Positions 17,352 through 25,380 are shown, counted from the first letter of the stretch. The stretch: DNA of 64,000 bases from Phormidium tenue FACHB-1052 (GCF_014696675.1 NZ_JACJQN010000010.1:62001-126000), one strand, 5' to 3'. A program made the numbers and translations. Notes: generated from the sequence alone by a model not told the origin.

Positions 17352-19220
17352 CTACGTTACAGACTCAATGCGCCCATTCTCTAAAAACAGAATTTGATCG
17401 GCGCGATCGAGCACTGAGGGACGGTGGGAGACGACAAGGCAGGTGGGGGAAAGCGTGGATGGGTAAATGGGTGGATGGGTGGATGGGGTAAACAATTGCT
17501 CCCACAGGCGCTGTTCGGTCTCCACATCCAGGGCGCTGGAGAGATCATCGAATATCATCAAGGCGGGCTGACGTAGCAGCATACGGGCGGCGGCGGCCCG
17601 TTGCTTTTGCCCACCAGACAGGCGAAAGCCGCGAGTGCCAATGAGGGTTTCTAGCCCATCTGGCATGGCCGCGAGATCGCGATCAAAGACGGCGGTGGCG
17701 ATCGCCCGATCAAGCTGTTGTGGGCCAACGGCTTGCCCCAGCAGCAGATTTTCTCGCAACGAGGCGCTGAAGAGTTGGGGAATTTGCGGCGTATAGGCAG
17801 CCCGAGGGGGCACCAAGAAATTTGCCGGGTCGAGAATTGGCTGACCATTCCAATGCAGCGCGCCAGATTGTTTGGGCAGCAGGCCTAACAGCACCCGCAG
17901 CAGAGTAGTTTTGCCTGCACCCACCCGTCCGGTGATCACCGTCAAACTGCCTTGGGTGAGGGTAAAACTGATGTCACTGATGCCGCCACCGCCTGGATAG
18001 CGGTAGGTCAACCCTTCAACCCGTAGCTCGTGGAGGGGGGCGGAGGCCATGGGCCGGTCGTTGACGATCGCATCTACCCTCGAAGGCAGCGCCGGTTCTG
18101 GGCCAAGGATAGGTTTGAGGTAGAGGGGGTGAGGGTGGGTAAGGGGGTGAGAATTTTGAATTTTAAGTTTTGAGTTTTGAGTAAAATCCTTTAACTGAGA
18201 ACTCAAAACTGAGAACTCAAACCTTTGTTCGTCAAGTTTTCTAGCTCCATCACACACCAACCCCGCCATGCGCTCAAAGGAGACTTCGCTCTGCTTAATG
18301 GTGGCGATAAAGCCGCCCAGGAAGGCGAGAAAGTAGGTGACAAACGATAAGTAATAGACAAACAGGGCAAAGTCGCCCACGGTGAGGTCGCCTTGGGCAC
18401 CGAGGCTTTGGGAGGCGACCAGCAAGATTAGCCCGGTGCCGATGCTGACGATGTTCTCAAAGCCGGAGTTGAGGATGGCGCTGAAGACTTGGTCGCGCAC
18501 CATCAGGTCGCGGCGGCGATCGCATCTTTTCCGCAACTCCTCCAGCATTTGGGCTTCGGCCCCGGCTACCTTCACCGCTTGCACGGCGGTAAACAATTCT
18601 CCAATCAGCCCGGTGACCTGCTGGGTAGCCTGGCGGCTGGCGCGGCGGTAGCGTTTGAGGCGGTGCTCGGCCTGATGGGCGAGGAGGGCGATCGCGCACA
18701 GCGGCAAAAACACCAGCAGCGTCATCGTCGGGTTAACGCTGATCAGCAGCGCCACCGACCCCATCGCAAACACCCCGGCGGCAAAGATCTCGTTGGTGCC
18801 CACCACAACATCCTCAATCTGGGCCGCATCGTCGCGAAAGTAGCTGAGAATTTCACCGGGGGAAGCATTTTGGCCATTGGCTCCACCCGTCGCCAACTCG
18901 GCCCCAGGGCGCTTGAGCAGTTCGTGCAGCAGATTGTGTCGTACCAAACCACTGATCAAAAAGCGGTGCTGGGTTTTGGTAATGCGCCCGACAAAAATTG
19001 CCACCACCCGCGCTAGCCCCACCGCCAGCAGTAGCCCAATCCACACCCAGGGCGATGCGCTAAAGCGCGAATCTCCAGTGAGGGTGTCAAAAAATTCGCG
19101 AATGATTAGCCCCGGCACGGCTGGCAATCCAAGGATGAACAGCCACAGCAGCGTATCGACCCAGTAGAGCCGCTGGGCGTAGCGGATGAGCTGCCAGAGG
19201 AGGTGGGTGATGGGGGGCAT
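17352..19220 (-). CDS. Exporter-fold ABC half transporter, YbtP/PchH-like candidate (first)
   Basis: This 622-residue fusion of six-helix membrane domain and ATPase has Walker A (GRVGAGKTTLL), signature (RLSGGQKQRAAAARML) and Walker B (ALMIFDDLSSALD). In siderophore loci such half transporters often come as pairs beside an AraC regulator and a receptor (YbtP/YbtQ, PchH/PchI), where YbtPQ import the iron complex. The likely partner lies at 36.7-38.5 kb. Two repeat-derived inserts interrupt the coding frame: an AT-rich plus PLTHPHPL segment between membrane and ATPase domains (about 18120-18240) and a THPPIYPS segment after Walker B (about 17450-17495), before the conserved LVVSHRPSVL. Import or export is not decided by sequence. 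Confidence 0.85.
   Translation of the reverse strand: MPPITHLLWQLIRYAQRLYWVDTLLWLFILGLPAVPGLIIREFFDTLTGDSRFSASPWVWIGLLLAVGLARVVAIFVGRITKTQHRFLISGLVRHNLLHELLKRPGAELATGGANGQNASPGEILSYFRDDAAQIEDVVVGTNEIFAAGVFAMGSVALLISVNPTMTLLVFLPLCAIALLAHQAEHRLKRYRRASRQATQQVTGLIGELFTAVQAVKVAGAEAQMLEELRKRCDRRRDLMVRDQVFSAILNSGFENIVSIGTGLILLVASQSLGAQGDLTVGDFALFVYYLSFVTYFLAFLGGFIATIKQSEVSFERMAGLVCDGARKLDEQRFEFSVLSSQLKDFTQNSKLKIQNSHPLTHPHPLYLKPILGPEPALPSRVDAIVNDRPMASAPLHELRVEGLTYRYPGGGGISDISFTLTQGSLTVITGRVGAGKTTLLRVLLGLLPKQSGALHWNGQPILDPANFLVPPRAAYTPQIPQLFSASLRENLLLGQAVGPQQLDRAIATAVFDRDLAAMPDGLETLIGTRGFRLSGGQKQRAAAARMLLRQPALMIFDDLSSALDVETEQRLWEQLFTPSTHPPIYPSTLSPTCLVVSHRPSVLDRADQILFLENGRIESVT
17452..17492. repeat. 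8-bp repeat tract inside ABC transporter coding sequence
   Basis: TGGATGGG-type units lie within the ATPase domain of the minus-strand ABC gene and are translated as STHPPIYPSTL between Walker B/D-loop and the switch-His region, with the frame kept. Confidence 0.8.
18120..18240. repeat. Composite repeat insert inside ABC transporter coding sequence
   Basis: An AT-rich block made of ACTCAAAACT/TTTTGAGTTTTGAG units is joined to a CACCC-type tract. On the coding strand it gives NSKLKIQNS then PLTHPHPL in the linker between membrane and ATPase domains. A similar AT-rich block precedes the FecE gene at about 10905-10930. Confidence 0.65.
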
Positions 19221-19221
19221 A

Positions 19222-19283
19222 GGGGTGGATGGGTGGATGGGTGGATGAGTAGATGGGTAGGCGGGTGGATGGGTGGGTGGGAA
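19222..19283. repeat. 8-bp tandem repeat tract upstream of ABC transporter gene
   Basis: About seven TGGATGGG/TAGATGGG-like units lie between the ABC transporter start and the four-helix-bundle gene, in what should be the divergent promoter region of both. Confidence 0.85.
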
Positions 19284-19319
19284 TTATTTGGAGAGAGACA
19301 GTAAGGAAAGGGTGGGGGG

Positions 19320-19861
19320 ATGACTAGGGAATTGGTGAGGAGTTATCGGGATTTAGAGGTTTATCAGGTGGCTTTTGCCACAGCTATGGATATTTGGCGT
19401 TGCTGATCATCAGTATGATTTGCCCCCCTAGCCCCCCAATTCTGGGGGGAACCAGACGACTTCAAAGTCCCCCAATTTTGGGGGGTTGGGGGGCCGATGC
19501 AGTAACTGTTGATTTTACAGATTCATTCCTCAATTCAGCAACGCCGGATATTTTTGAGGTGTCTAAACGGTTTCCAGTTGAGGAGAGATATTCCTTGACT
19601 GACCAAATTCGAAGGTCGTCTCGGTCAGTGTGTGCCAATTTGGGAGAAGCCTGGCGAAAACGGCGATATCAAGCTGCCTTTGTTGCAAAAATCAGTGACT
19701 GCCAGGCTGAAGCAACAGAAACTCAAATTTGGCTAGAGTTTGCAGTTAAATGCCAATATTTAGATGCCGAATCCGGTAGGAACCTCTATCGCAACTACGA
19801 CCAAGTCTTAGGGCAACTCGTCAACATGATCAAAAACGCTTCCACCTGGACAATCCAATAA
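19320..19861 (+). pseudogene. Four-helix-bundle (S23-like) protein gene broken by a MITE
   Basis: The gene starts at the ATG at 19320 after GGTGGGGGG and reads MTRELVRSYRDLEVYQVAFA, then ATAMDI, before a 150-bp insertion stops it. After the insertion the frame resumes DIFEVSKRFPVEERYSLTDQ, then IRRSSRSVCANLGEAWRKR, the hallmark of the S23/four-helix-bundle family. Removing the element and one target copy restores an unbroken frame. The 3' part could still be read from a TTG at the left end of the element. The family's biological role is unclear. Confidence 0.85.
19396..19545 (+). mobile_element. MITE copy 1, 150 bp, 11-bp inverted ends, 8-bp target duplication
   Basis: The element begins GGCGTTGCTGA and ends TCAGCAACGCC. 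It is flanked by the direct repeat GGATATTT at 19388-19395 and 19546-19553. The interior has C-rich/G-rich palindromes around CCCCAATTCTGGGG and CCCCAATTTTGGGG and no coding capacity. A second copy lies in opposite orientation at 49221-49368. The small size, inverted ends and target duplication indicate a non-autonomous element; no parent transposase is present here, and I do not assign an IS family. Confidence 0.92.
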
Positions 19862-19980
19862 CCCATCCACCCGTCCACCCGTCCACCCATCTACCCATCC
19901 ACCCATCCACCCATCCACCCGTCCACCCATCCACTCATCCACCCACCTACCCATCCACTCTCCCACTCCCCCTCTTCCCC
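19862..19980. repeat. Long 8-bp tandem repeat array (CCCATCCA)
   Basis: This is the longest array in the window, about 14 units of CCCATCCA with CCCGTCCA, CCCATCTA and CCACTCAT variants. It starts right after the stop of the broken four-helix-bundle gene and fills much of the 326-bp spacer before the next gene. The rest of the spacer (19981-20187) has no gene that I recognise. Confidence 0.9.
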
Positions 19981-20187
19981 CAGGGCTCCCCGACGGATCT
20001 TTTTGGCTGCTCAGCGGAGTTTCTGTAGAGAGCGGTTCTTGGGGCTACACTGCTGGGTCAACTGGACGCGCCGCTGGCATTGGATTCGAGATATTCAATA
20101 GCAAAAGTGCTAGATAATACGGAAAACATAGGGTCTTATCTGACAAATCTGACACTTATACATAATTGTGCTGCTGAGGTATGGGTT

Positions 20188-20745
20188 ATGAAAAGGTCGA
20201 ACTCTATCTTTTGGGCGATCGCAGGCGCAGCACTCCTATGGGGAAGCGTCGCACTCGTCAGCGCCAGTGATGGAGTGTCCATGTTGGATTACGTATTCTA
20301 CTTTCTTGGCGGCCTCGCTTTTGGTGCAGTCACAGTCGCCACCGCTGTTGGCCTGCTAGGCAGAGGTCTGAGGAAACGCGAGCGGTTGATTAAAATACTC
20401 CCTTACCCCTTCGTAATTCAGTTAGTTCTTCTTGTCATTGTCTTTGCGGGCGTCAGTTTTGATCTCGCGTTTGCGGCTAGATTTGCCGCGAGTCGCTCTG
20501 CGCTTGAGGGGGCTGCAATAGACACGCGCTCAGGGACGGGGCCAGGCGCACCGACGTGGATTGGCCTCTTTAAAGTTAGCGAGATAGACAAGGCTGGCAA
20601 CGCGGTACGCTTCATCATTGGTGAGTGCGGTCTAGCGGATGACTGCGGCGTTGTCCACAGCCCGGACGGTACGCCTCCGATTGTTGGAGAAGATTGGTAC
20701 GCGCCAATGAAAGGCGTCTGGTGGCGCTGGAGGCGGAGTTGGTAG
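20188..20745 (+). CDS. Hypothetical two-or-three-helix membrane protein
   Basis: From the ATG at 20188 (MKRSNSIFWAIAGA) the protein has 185 residues. The frame is open from 20080, but the ATG after TGAGGT fits a membrane-protein start better. It has a hydrophobic N-terminal helix, a second hydrophobic segment (MLDYVFYFLGGLAFGAV), a third (PFVIQLVLLVIVFAGVSFDL) and a soluble C-terminal region with a Cys pair (ECGLADDCG) ending in a basic-aromatic tail (WWRWRRSW). I do not recognise the family and the neighbours give no clear hint. Confidence 0.6.
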   Translation: MKRSNSIFWAIAGAALLWGSVALVSASDGVSMLDYVFYFLGGLAFGAVTVATAVGLLGRGLRKRERLIKILPYPFVIQLVLLVIVFAGVSFDLAFAARFAASRSALEGAAIDTRSGTGPGAPTWIGLFKVSEIDKAGNAVRFIIGECGLADDCGVVHSPDGTPPIVGEDWYAPMKGVWWRWRRSW

Positions 20746-20931
20746 ACCGGGGAAAAGATTGTATGGGTGCTGCAACCCAACATCGGCATGCAGCGGACGT
20801 GCAGCCAGCAGGCCTCTCATCATCAAGGGCTATAGCGCGCCGCTGATGCCCGACATTAGCTTTTACTCTAGATGCGGAATTGCTTGATATCTATTGAATC
20901 TATTGAGTAAATAAGTAAAGGAGTCGCCGTT

Positions 20932-21783
20932 TTGAAAGAATGGAAACGATCTCTACGTATTAGCCTCAAGTACGCTAGGAGCCTGCTTCGTGGCTACCCT
21001 TTCTTTTATGCTCGGCAACAAACTCCTGATCAGTCATATCTTTACCCTCACTTATGGTGTGATTCTGTCACAGCCATTCCAGACCGTGGCAGTCCAGAAA
21101 TTCGCGAAAATCGTGTCTTGAACTTGCAACTGGCTGCAAGCAAAATTCACCAGCTTCAACTTAACCCTGGGCAAATCTTCAGCTTCTGTAATTGCGTAGG
21201 CGATCCAACCTTGAGTAATGGGTTTAAGGCAGGACCCGTGTTTGTGCGCGGTCAAGTGCAGACGGGAGCTGGTGGCGGACTATGCTTAATTGCTACCAAC
21301 CTGTTTCATACGTTCTTGGTTTCAGGTTGCCAGATTTTGGAGCGACATTGCCATAGCATCGATGCTTACGGGGACGATCGATTTTACCAGCTCGGTCAAG
21401 ATGCTTCGATCGCCTATGGCTACAAAGATTTGATCGTTCGGAATCACAGTGATGTGGCGCTACAGTTGCGCTTACAAGTGCTGCCGGAGACAGGTCAGGT
21501 GGTCTCTAGTTTATGGGGGCAGTCTCCTTGCCCCTGGAAGGTTAAGGTTGACTCTGTGGTTTTGCAGGAGTTGTTGCCTTCTTCAACAACTAACATTTCT
21601 GGTTGGATCGTTGAAACTCGACGATCTGTGTGCGATCGGGCGGACAACTCAAGAGCAGGGACTGGCTCGGAAACCATGACTGAAGAACTTTTATGGCAAC
21701 TTGATTATCGCGCCATTAGTGTTTATAAGCCCTGTACTGACAGCAGTTTGGAGACTACCGTTGAGATCGATAAGATGGTATGA
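20932..21783 (+). CDS. VanW-like protein
   Basis: This 283-residue protein belongs to the VanW family by its core: LNLQLAASKIHQLQLNPGQ, FSFCNCVGDP, GFKAGPVFVRGQ and the GGGLCLIATNLF block. Members occur in vancomycin-resistance clusters and widely elsewhere; their biochemical role is unknown. The TTG at 20932 is taken as the start because AAAGGAG lies 10 bases before it. There is no van operon context here. The C-terminal 70 residues are less conserved-looking. Confidence 0.8.
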   Translation: MKEWKRSLRISLKYARSLLRGYPFFYARQQTPDQSYLYPHLWCDSVTAIPDRGSPEIRENRVLNLQLAASKIHQLQLNPGQIFSFCNCVGDPTLSNGFKAGPVFVRGQVQTGAGGGLCLIATNLFHTFLVSGCQILERHCHSIDAYGDDRFYQLGQDASIAYGYKDLIVRNHSDVALQLRLQVLPETGQVVSSLWGQSPCPWKVKVDSVVLQELLPSSTTNISGWIVETRRSVCDRADNSRAGTGSETMTEELLWQLDYRAISVYKPCTDSSLETTVEIDKMV

Positions 21784-21863
21784 GCAATGACTGTGAAAGT
21801 GATAGCCATTGTTCATGAAAGCTGTTAGTGACAAAAGCCAGCTTTTCTAAACAGCAACCTCAA

Positions 21864-21947
21864 TAAGCTATACAGCTGTGCCACTTCGTTATATATCGGC
21901 CTGTGTAAGCTAAACAGTTGTGCCACTTCGCTATACATCGGTCTTAG
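21864..21947. repeat. Two tandem 42-bp direct repeats
   Basis: Two adjacent 42-bp units begin TAAGCTA and share GTGCCACTTCG, with few differences between them. The length is a multiple of three, and on the minus strand they read as two 14-residue units (RPMYSEVAQL, RPIYNEVAQL) within a small open frame at 21825-22061. Whether that frame is a gene is unclear. Confidence 0.6.
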
Positions 21948-22053
21948 TTTGTGAAATGGGCTGCTCAGTTGGCCAAGTTGCGAGCGGTGGGCTTGATGTT
22001 GGTCGCCGCCCCCGACGACAAAGGGTGCTGCCATCGGGAGCGGGCAAGGTACG

Positions 22054-22362
22054 TTACTCAATCAGCACGGTTTTGGTGGCGATCGCCATCCAGACATGTC
22101 CTGTTGGGGAGGTTGTGCCGGTGGTGTCATTGGTGGGTGGCACGGGGATGGGATCGCTCCAGTCGTTGGGGTCGGTGTAGCCGAGGGCGTGGAGGATTTT
22201 GATGGTGCGATCGATGCCTGCGAGGCTGCCGTAGAGCATATGGCGCACCTTCTCGGGGTTTAGGGACCGGGTCCCTTTGCTATTGCCCCCAGACCTAGGT
22301 GGCAGCGGCAGGGACCCGGTCCCTTGGTCGCCACTGGCATCGGGTTCGAGATATTCAAACAT
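22054..22362 (-). CDS. Small hypothetical protein carrying an in-frame palindromic insert
   Basis: From the ATG at 22362 (MFEYLEPDASG) the protein has 102 residues. The C-terminal part contains a conserved-looking block (EKVRHMLYGSLAGIDRTIKI, LHALGYTDPNDWSDP) that I believe is a small cyanobacterial family of unknown function. Between them lies a 63-bp palindrome-flanked insert translated as a Gly/Pro/Ser-rich stretch (GTGSLPLPPRSGG). A short piece matching the N-terminus (LEYLESNASG on the minus strand) also occurs at about 20069-20100. Confidence 0.6.
   Translation of the reverse strand: MFEYLEPDASGDQGTGSLPLPPRSGGNSKGTRSLNPEKVRHMLYGSLAGIDRTIKILHALGYTDPNDWSDPIPVPPTNDTTGTTSPTGHVWMAIATKTVLIE
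22262..22324. repeat. 63-bp palindrome-flanked insert inside a coding sequence
   Basis: The insert starts with AGGGACCGGGTCCCTT and ends with its exact reverse complement AGGGACCCGGTCCCTT (22309-22324), each a near-palindrome itself. Its 63-bp length keeps the frame of the surrounding small gene. Confidence 0.65.
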
Positions 22363-22929
22363 GGGTTCTGTCTCCAGTTTTGGTTTAAGGAAGACAGAAC
22401 GCGAAAACCCCAGCCACCCGCAGCTGAAGTGCAAACTGTGGGGGCTAGGGTACGATGAACCTAGCCTCGCAATCTGCGCAAGAGATTTGCGGGGTTAGCT
22501 GTCTGTTGGTGTTACCAGCACCTTCAGGCAGCGCTAAAGTCTTCGAGTTCTGCGTGGACACCGCTCTGCTGAACGGCTTAATGTAAGAGAATAGTGGTGC
22601 AGACGCTCCCCGTCAACCGTGGAGGATGGCACGACGCTCTAGCAGATACTTTAGACAGAATGACTCTGTTTATTTACCTTTGTGAAGGTATGAGGTAGAT
22701 TACTCGCTACTTATCTCCTCTGCAGAGGGTATCAAGTAAATAGAAGCAGTCTAACAATTTGTTAAACTACTACTGGCATAGATTTTAGAACTTCTTATTT
22801 CTTTGTTGTTCGCTTGAATTGCTTAGAACAGCGTCAACATTCTATACAAAACACAAAAACCTGCTGAAAAATTTGTTACTATTCTAAGCTGCCCTCTAAG
22901 ATAGCCTCGCCGGGAAGTTTAGTACTACT
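22363..22929. other. 567-bp gap leading into AT-rich island
   Basis: No gene or RNA is recognised. A hairpin (CGCAATCT ... AGATTTGCG) lies near 22468-22496. Base composition falls sharply from about 22650 onward, marking the left edge of the AT-rich island; the promoter for the AAA ATPase gene is expected in the last 200 bp. Confidence 0.5.
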
Positions 22930-24063
22930 ATGCAGATTAAAAAACTAGAGTACTACGATGATGAGTATAAGTGGAAGCTAGCAAAAGTCGATTTTTTGCC
23001 AAATCTCAATCTTCTAGTTGGTGTATCTGGCGCGGGGAAAACAAGGATACTCAGGTCCATTTATAGCCTAAAATCTATAGCTAATGGTGCATCCCTAAAC
23101 GGAGTTAAATGGAATGTTTGCTTCATAGCAGACAACAATCTTGAATATACTTGGAGCGGAGAGTTTGAAACAAAAGAAAGCACCATATCGATTGATGAAA
23201 ACCCAGAAGAAAATGATCAAGTAAAACTTATAACTGAAAAATTAGTTTGCAATAATGAGAATATTATAATCGAGCGAAAAGGCTCAGAAATTATATTTAA
23301 TGGGAACACAACCCCTAAGCTGTCACCTTTTGAAAGCGTCATTGAACTACTAAAGCAAGAAGATCAAATTATTCCTGTAAAGGAATCATTGGATAAAATC
23401 ATATTGACTGAATCCGATAATATCGATCGAGTTTGGCGTTTGCAGTTATCTGTCTTTAAAAAATATGAAAATTCTTCGCTCTCCGCCCTAAAAGAAAGTG
23501 GCTTGCCATTGCAAATAAAACTAGCCATTCTTTACAGAACACTTCCTGAAGAATTCAACAGAATTAAAGAAGCCTTCGTGGCAGTTTTTCCAAACGTTAT
23601 AGACGTAAAAATTGAGAATATAAAAGATGAAAATTTTCCCATCGCATTATCTAAGCTATTAAAAGATGCTACTGCCGTTAGCATTAGAGAAAAAGGTGTA
23701 AATGATTGGATTGAAAATATTTCTTCAGGAATGATGAAGACATTGATGTATATTAGTGAGCTATATCTAGCTCCTGAAAACTGTATTATTCTAATCGATG
23801 AATTTGAAAATAGCTTAGGTATTAATTGTTTGGATAGCATCACTGAGCTTGTGCTGGATGACAAAAAATTACAGTTTATTATTACTAGCCATCATCCATA
23901 CATAATAAATAATTTTAGCCCTGCTTATTGGAAAATAGTAACTCGAAAAGCTGGTTTGGTAACCGTTAAAAATTCAGAGGACTTTCATATATCTCAAGCT
24001 AGGCAAAAAGCGTTTATTGATCTGATAAATGTTCTAGAAGACGAAGCAGACCTAGAAGAGTAG
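22930..24063 (+). CDS. AAA ATPase (ABC/OLD-like) of a two-gene system
   Basis: This 377-residue ATPase has Walker A GVSGAGKT at residues 31-38, a short ABC-like signature (ISSGMMKT), Walker B (CIILIDEFEN, catalytic Asp-Glu 290-291) and a His switch region (FIITSHHPYIIN). This is the AAA_15/AAA_21 architecture of OLD-like and PARIS-like defence ATPases. The insert between Walker A and the signature is long and AT-rich. It overlaps or abuts the next gene (stop TAG at 24061-24063, next start GTG at 24063 or ATG at 24066), which indicates translational coupling. Low GC compared with all neighbours suggests horizontal transfer. The defence role is inferred. Confidence 0.85.
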   Translation: MQIKKLEYYDDEYKWKLAKVDFLPNLNLLVGVSGAGKTRILRSIYSLKSIANGASLNGVKWNVCFIADNNLEYTWSGEFETKESTISIDENPEENDQVKLITEKLVCNNENIIIERKGSEIIFNGNTTPKLSPFESVIELLKQEDQIIPVKESLDKIILTESDNIDRVWRLQLSVFKKYENSSLSALKESGLPLQIKLAILYRTLPEEFNRIKEAFVAVFPNVIDVKIENIKDENFPIALSKLLKDATAVSIREKGVNDWIENISSGMMKTLMYISELYLAPENCIILIDEFENSLGINCLDSITELVLDDKKLQFIITSHHPYIINNFSPAYWKIVTRKAGLVTVKNSEDFHISQARQKAFIDLINVLEDEADLEE

Positions 24064-24065
24064 TG

Positions 24066-24785
24066 ATGAATATTTACTTCTTAGTTGAAGGGAATAGTAC
24101 AGAGAGAAAAATATATCCTAAATGGCTTGAATATCTAATCCCAGATCTAGTAAGGGTTAAGTATTACGATCAAGTTAAAGATAACAACTATTACCTCATC
24201 AGTGGGGAAGGTTATCCCAGGATTTTGTATGATGGACTTGAAAATGCTGTCGATAAAATTTCAGAAACTATAAGATACGATTATCTTGTCATATGTGTCG
24301 ATGCTGACGAAGAGTCAGTGAATGAAAGAATTCAATATATTCGTGACTTTATCAGTAATAAAGCTATTAACTTAGGGAAAACTAAAGTTGAAATTATTGT
24401 GCAAAATCGTTGTATAGAAACTTGGCTGCTAGGCAATAAGAAGATTTTTGACTCTAGGCAACCGTTGGAGTCTCCATTGGTAGACTACGTGAATTACTAC
24501 GATGTCTCTCAGAGCGACCCTGAAGAAATGGGGAAGTATGAAATGAAAAATCATGCTAACTTTCATTATGAATATCTGCGAGAAGTTTTCAGGTCGAGGA
24601 ATACAACATATAGCAAGAAAAATCCTGGTAACGCCAAAGAAAGATATTATTTTGATGAACTTCAGAAAAGAGTACAGGCTCAGCCTCAAGATCTTCAAAC
24701 TTTTCAGCTTTTTCTGGAGTTTTGTGAAAGAGTCAAAAATGCTATGGTCCAAGGAACTAAGGAAAGCGCTGAGGAAAGCAGTTAA
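24066..24785 (+). CDS. Toprim-like effector partner of the AAA ATPase
   Basis: From the ATG at 24066 the protein has 239 residues; GTG at 24063 would add one. A Toprim-like layout is visible: an N-terminal strand with acidic residue (YFLVEGNSTE, Glu8), then a second strand with DxD (LVICVDADEE, Asp79 and Asp81), and later NRCIETWLLGNK, reminiscent of RloB and related nuclease families. ATPase plus Toprim protein in one operon is the plan of PARIS (AriA/AriB) and two-gene OLD systems. I cannot assign it to a named system. Composition is AT-rich like its partner. Confidence 0.7.
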   Translation: MNIYFLVEGNSTERKIYPKWLEYLIPDLVRVKYYDQVKDNNYYLISGEGYPRILYDGLENAVDKISETIRYDYLVICVDADEESVNERIQYIRDFISNKAINLGKTKVEIIVQNRCIETWLLGNKKIFDSRQPLESPLVDYVNYYDVSQSDPEEMGKYEMKNHANFHYEYLREVFRSRNTTYSKKNPGNAKERYYFDELQKRVQAQPQDLQTFQLFLEFCERVKNAMVQGTKESAEESS

Positions 24786-24963
24786 TATAAGAAGTTATAG
24801 ATTGGAGGATACATGATATAGCGGTTTTTATAACCACGGAGCATTGCAAAGAGACTAAAGCCTTTTCATGGAAAGGATTCTGGCGCGATCGCAGATCTCT
24901 TGTAGTTGGGTTGACGAAGTAACCCAACAATCTTGGCAGGATTTATTCTCAACCTCCGTCTAC
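24786..24963. other. Spacer after AAA/Toprim pair with palindromic repeat
   Basis: No gene is recognised. About 24884-24932 holds the first of three copies of a palindromic repeat that starts GCGATCGCA and contains GTTGGGTTGACGAAGTAACC; the others are at 25333-25380 and 25842-25890. Confidence 0.5.
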
Positions 24964-25032
24964 TCAATGGTTGCGACCACCGTAAAGCTGACTTCCTTCA
25001 GGGAAATCTGCATCTTGCGTTGCTATGCAGTT
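24964..25032 (-). pseudogene. C-terminal relic of a DUF5615 (PIN-like) toxin
   Basis: Directly after and in frame with the stop of the DUF433 gene the minus strand reads CIATQDADFPEGSQLYGG, which resembles the C-terminal KDADFPELSLLYG motif of DUF5615 PIN-like toxins. Only 22 codons remain before a stop. DUF433 and DUF5615 genes normally form a toxin-antitoxin pair in this order, so a deletion of most of the toxin is inferred. Confidence 0.6.
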
Positions 25033-25263
25033 TCACGCAGCATTCACTGATGCAACCAAAAGATGATCGCGATCAACTGCAAACTCCAAACATGCCCTAA
25101 TGTCGGTTTCTGTCAATTCTGGAAAGTCGTCAATAATTTCAGCAACAGACATGCCAGCCGCTAACCAGCCCAAGACATCATAGACCGTAATCCGCATTCG
25201 GCGGATGCAGGGTTTGCCACCGCGCTTATCAGGTTCAATCGTGATGATGTCGCGATAGCTCAT
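25033..25263 (-). CDS. DUF433 antitoxin
   Basis: This 76-residue protein matches the DUF433 (VapB-like) pattern: IITIEPDKRGGKPCIRRMRI, then TVYDVLGWLAAGMS and DFPELTETDIRACLEFA. DUF433 proteins are antitoxins with a helix-turn-helix-like fold that neutralise an adjacent DUF5615 toxin and repress the operon. Here the toxin is reduced to a short relic immediately downstream, so the antitoxin is an orphan. Confidence 0.85.
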   Translation of the reverse strand: MSYRDIITIEPDKRGGKPCIRRMRITVYDVLGWLAAGMSVAEIIDDFPELTETDIRACLEFAVDRDHLLVASVNAA

Positions 25264-25332
25264 AAGACAGTTGGATTGCTCATGTATTCCTAAGTCTAGA
25301 GCAGGCTAACACCTCACTGCAACAGATAGGAG

Positions 25333-25380
25333 CGCGATCGCAAGCTTCCTGTAGGTTAGGTTGACGCAGGACCTAACAAC
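25333..25380. repeat. Palindromic spacer repeat, copy 2 of 3
   Basis: It begins GCGATCGCAAGCTTCC and contains the arms GGTTAGGTTGACG and AGGACCTAAC. Together with the copies at 24884-24932 and 25842-25890 it shows a dispersed family in this spacer-rich stretch. A related GTTGGGTTACTTTGCG block lies at about 25440-25490. Confidence 0.6.

Noticed and set aside
19862-19980. Repeat array that could be taken for a CRISPR array
   Set aside because: Units are 8 bp, contiguous and degenerate, without spacers; no cas genes are nearby.
24868-25050. 60-residue plus-strand frame after the Toprim-like gene
   Set aside because: It overlaps a spacer repeat and the toxin relic on the other strand and looks non-coding.
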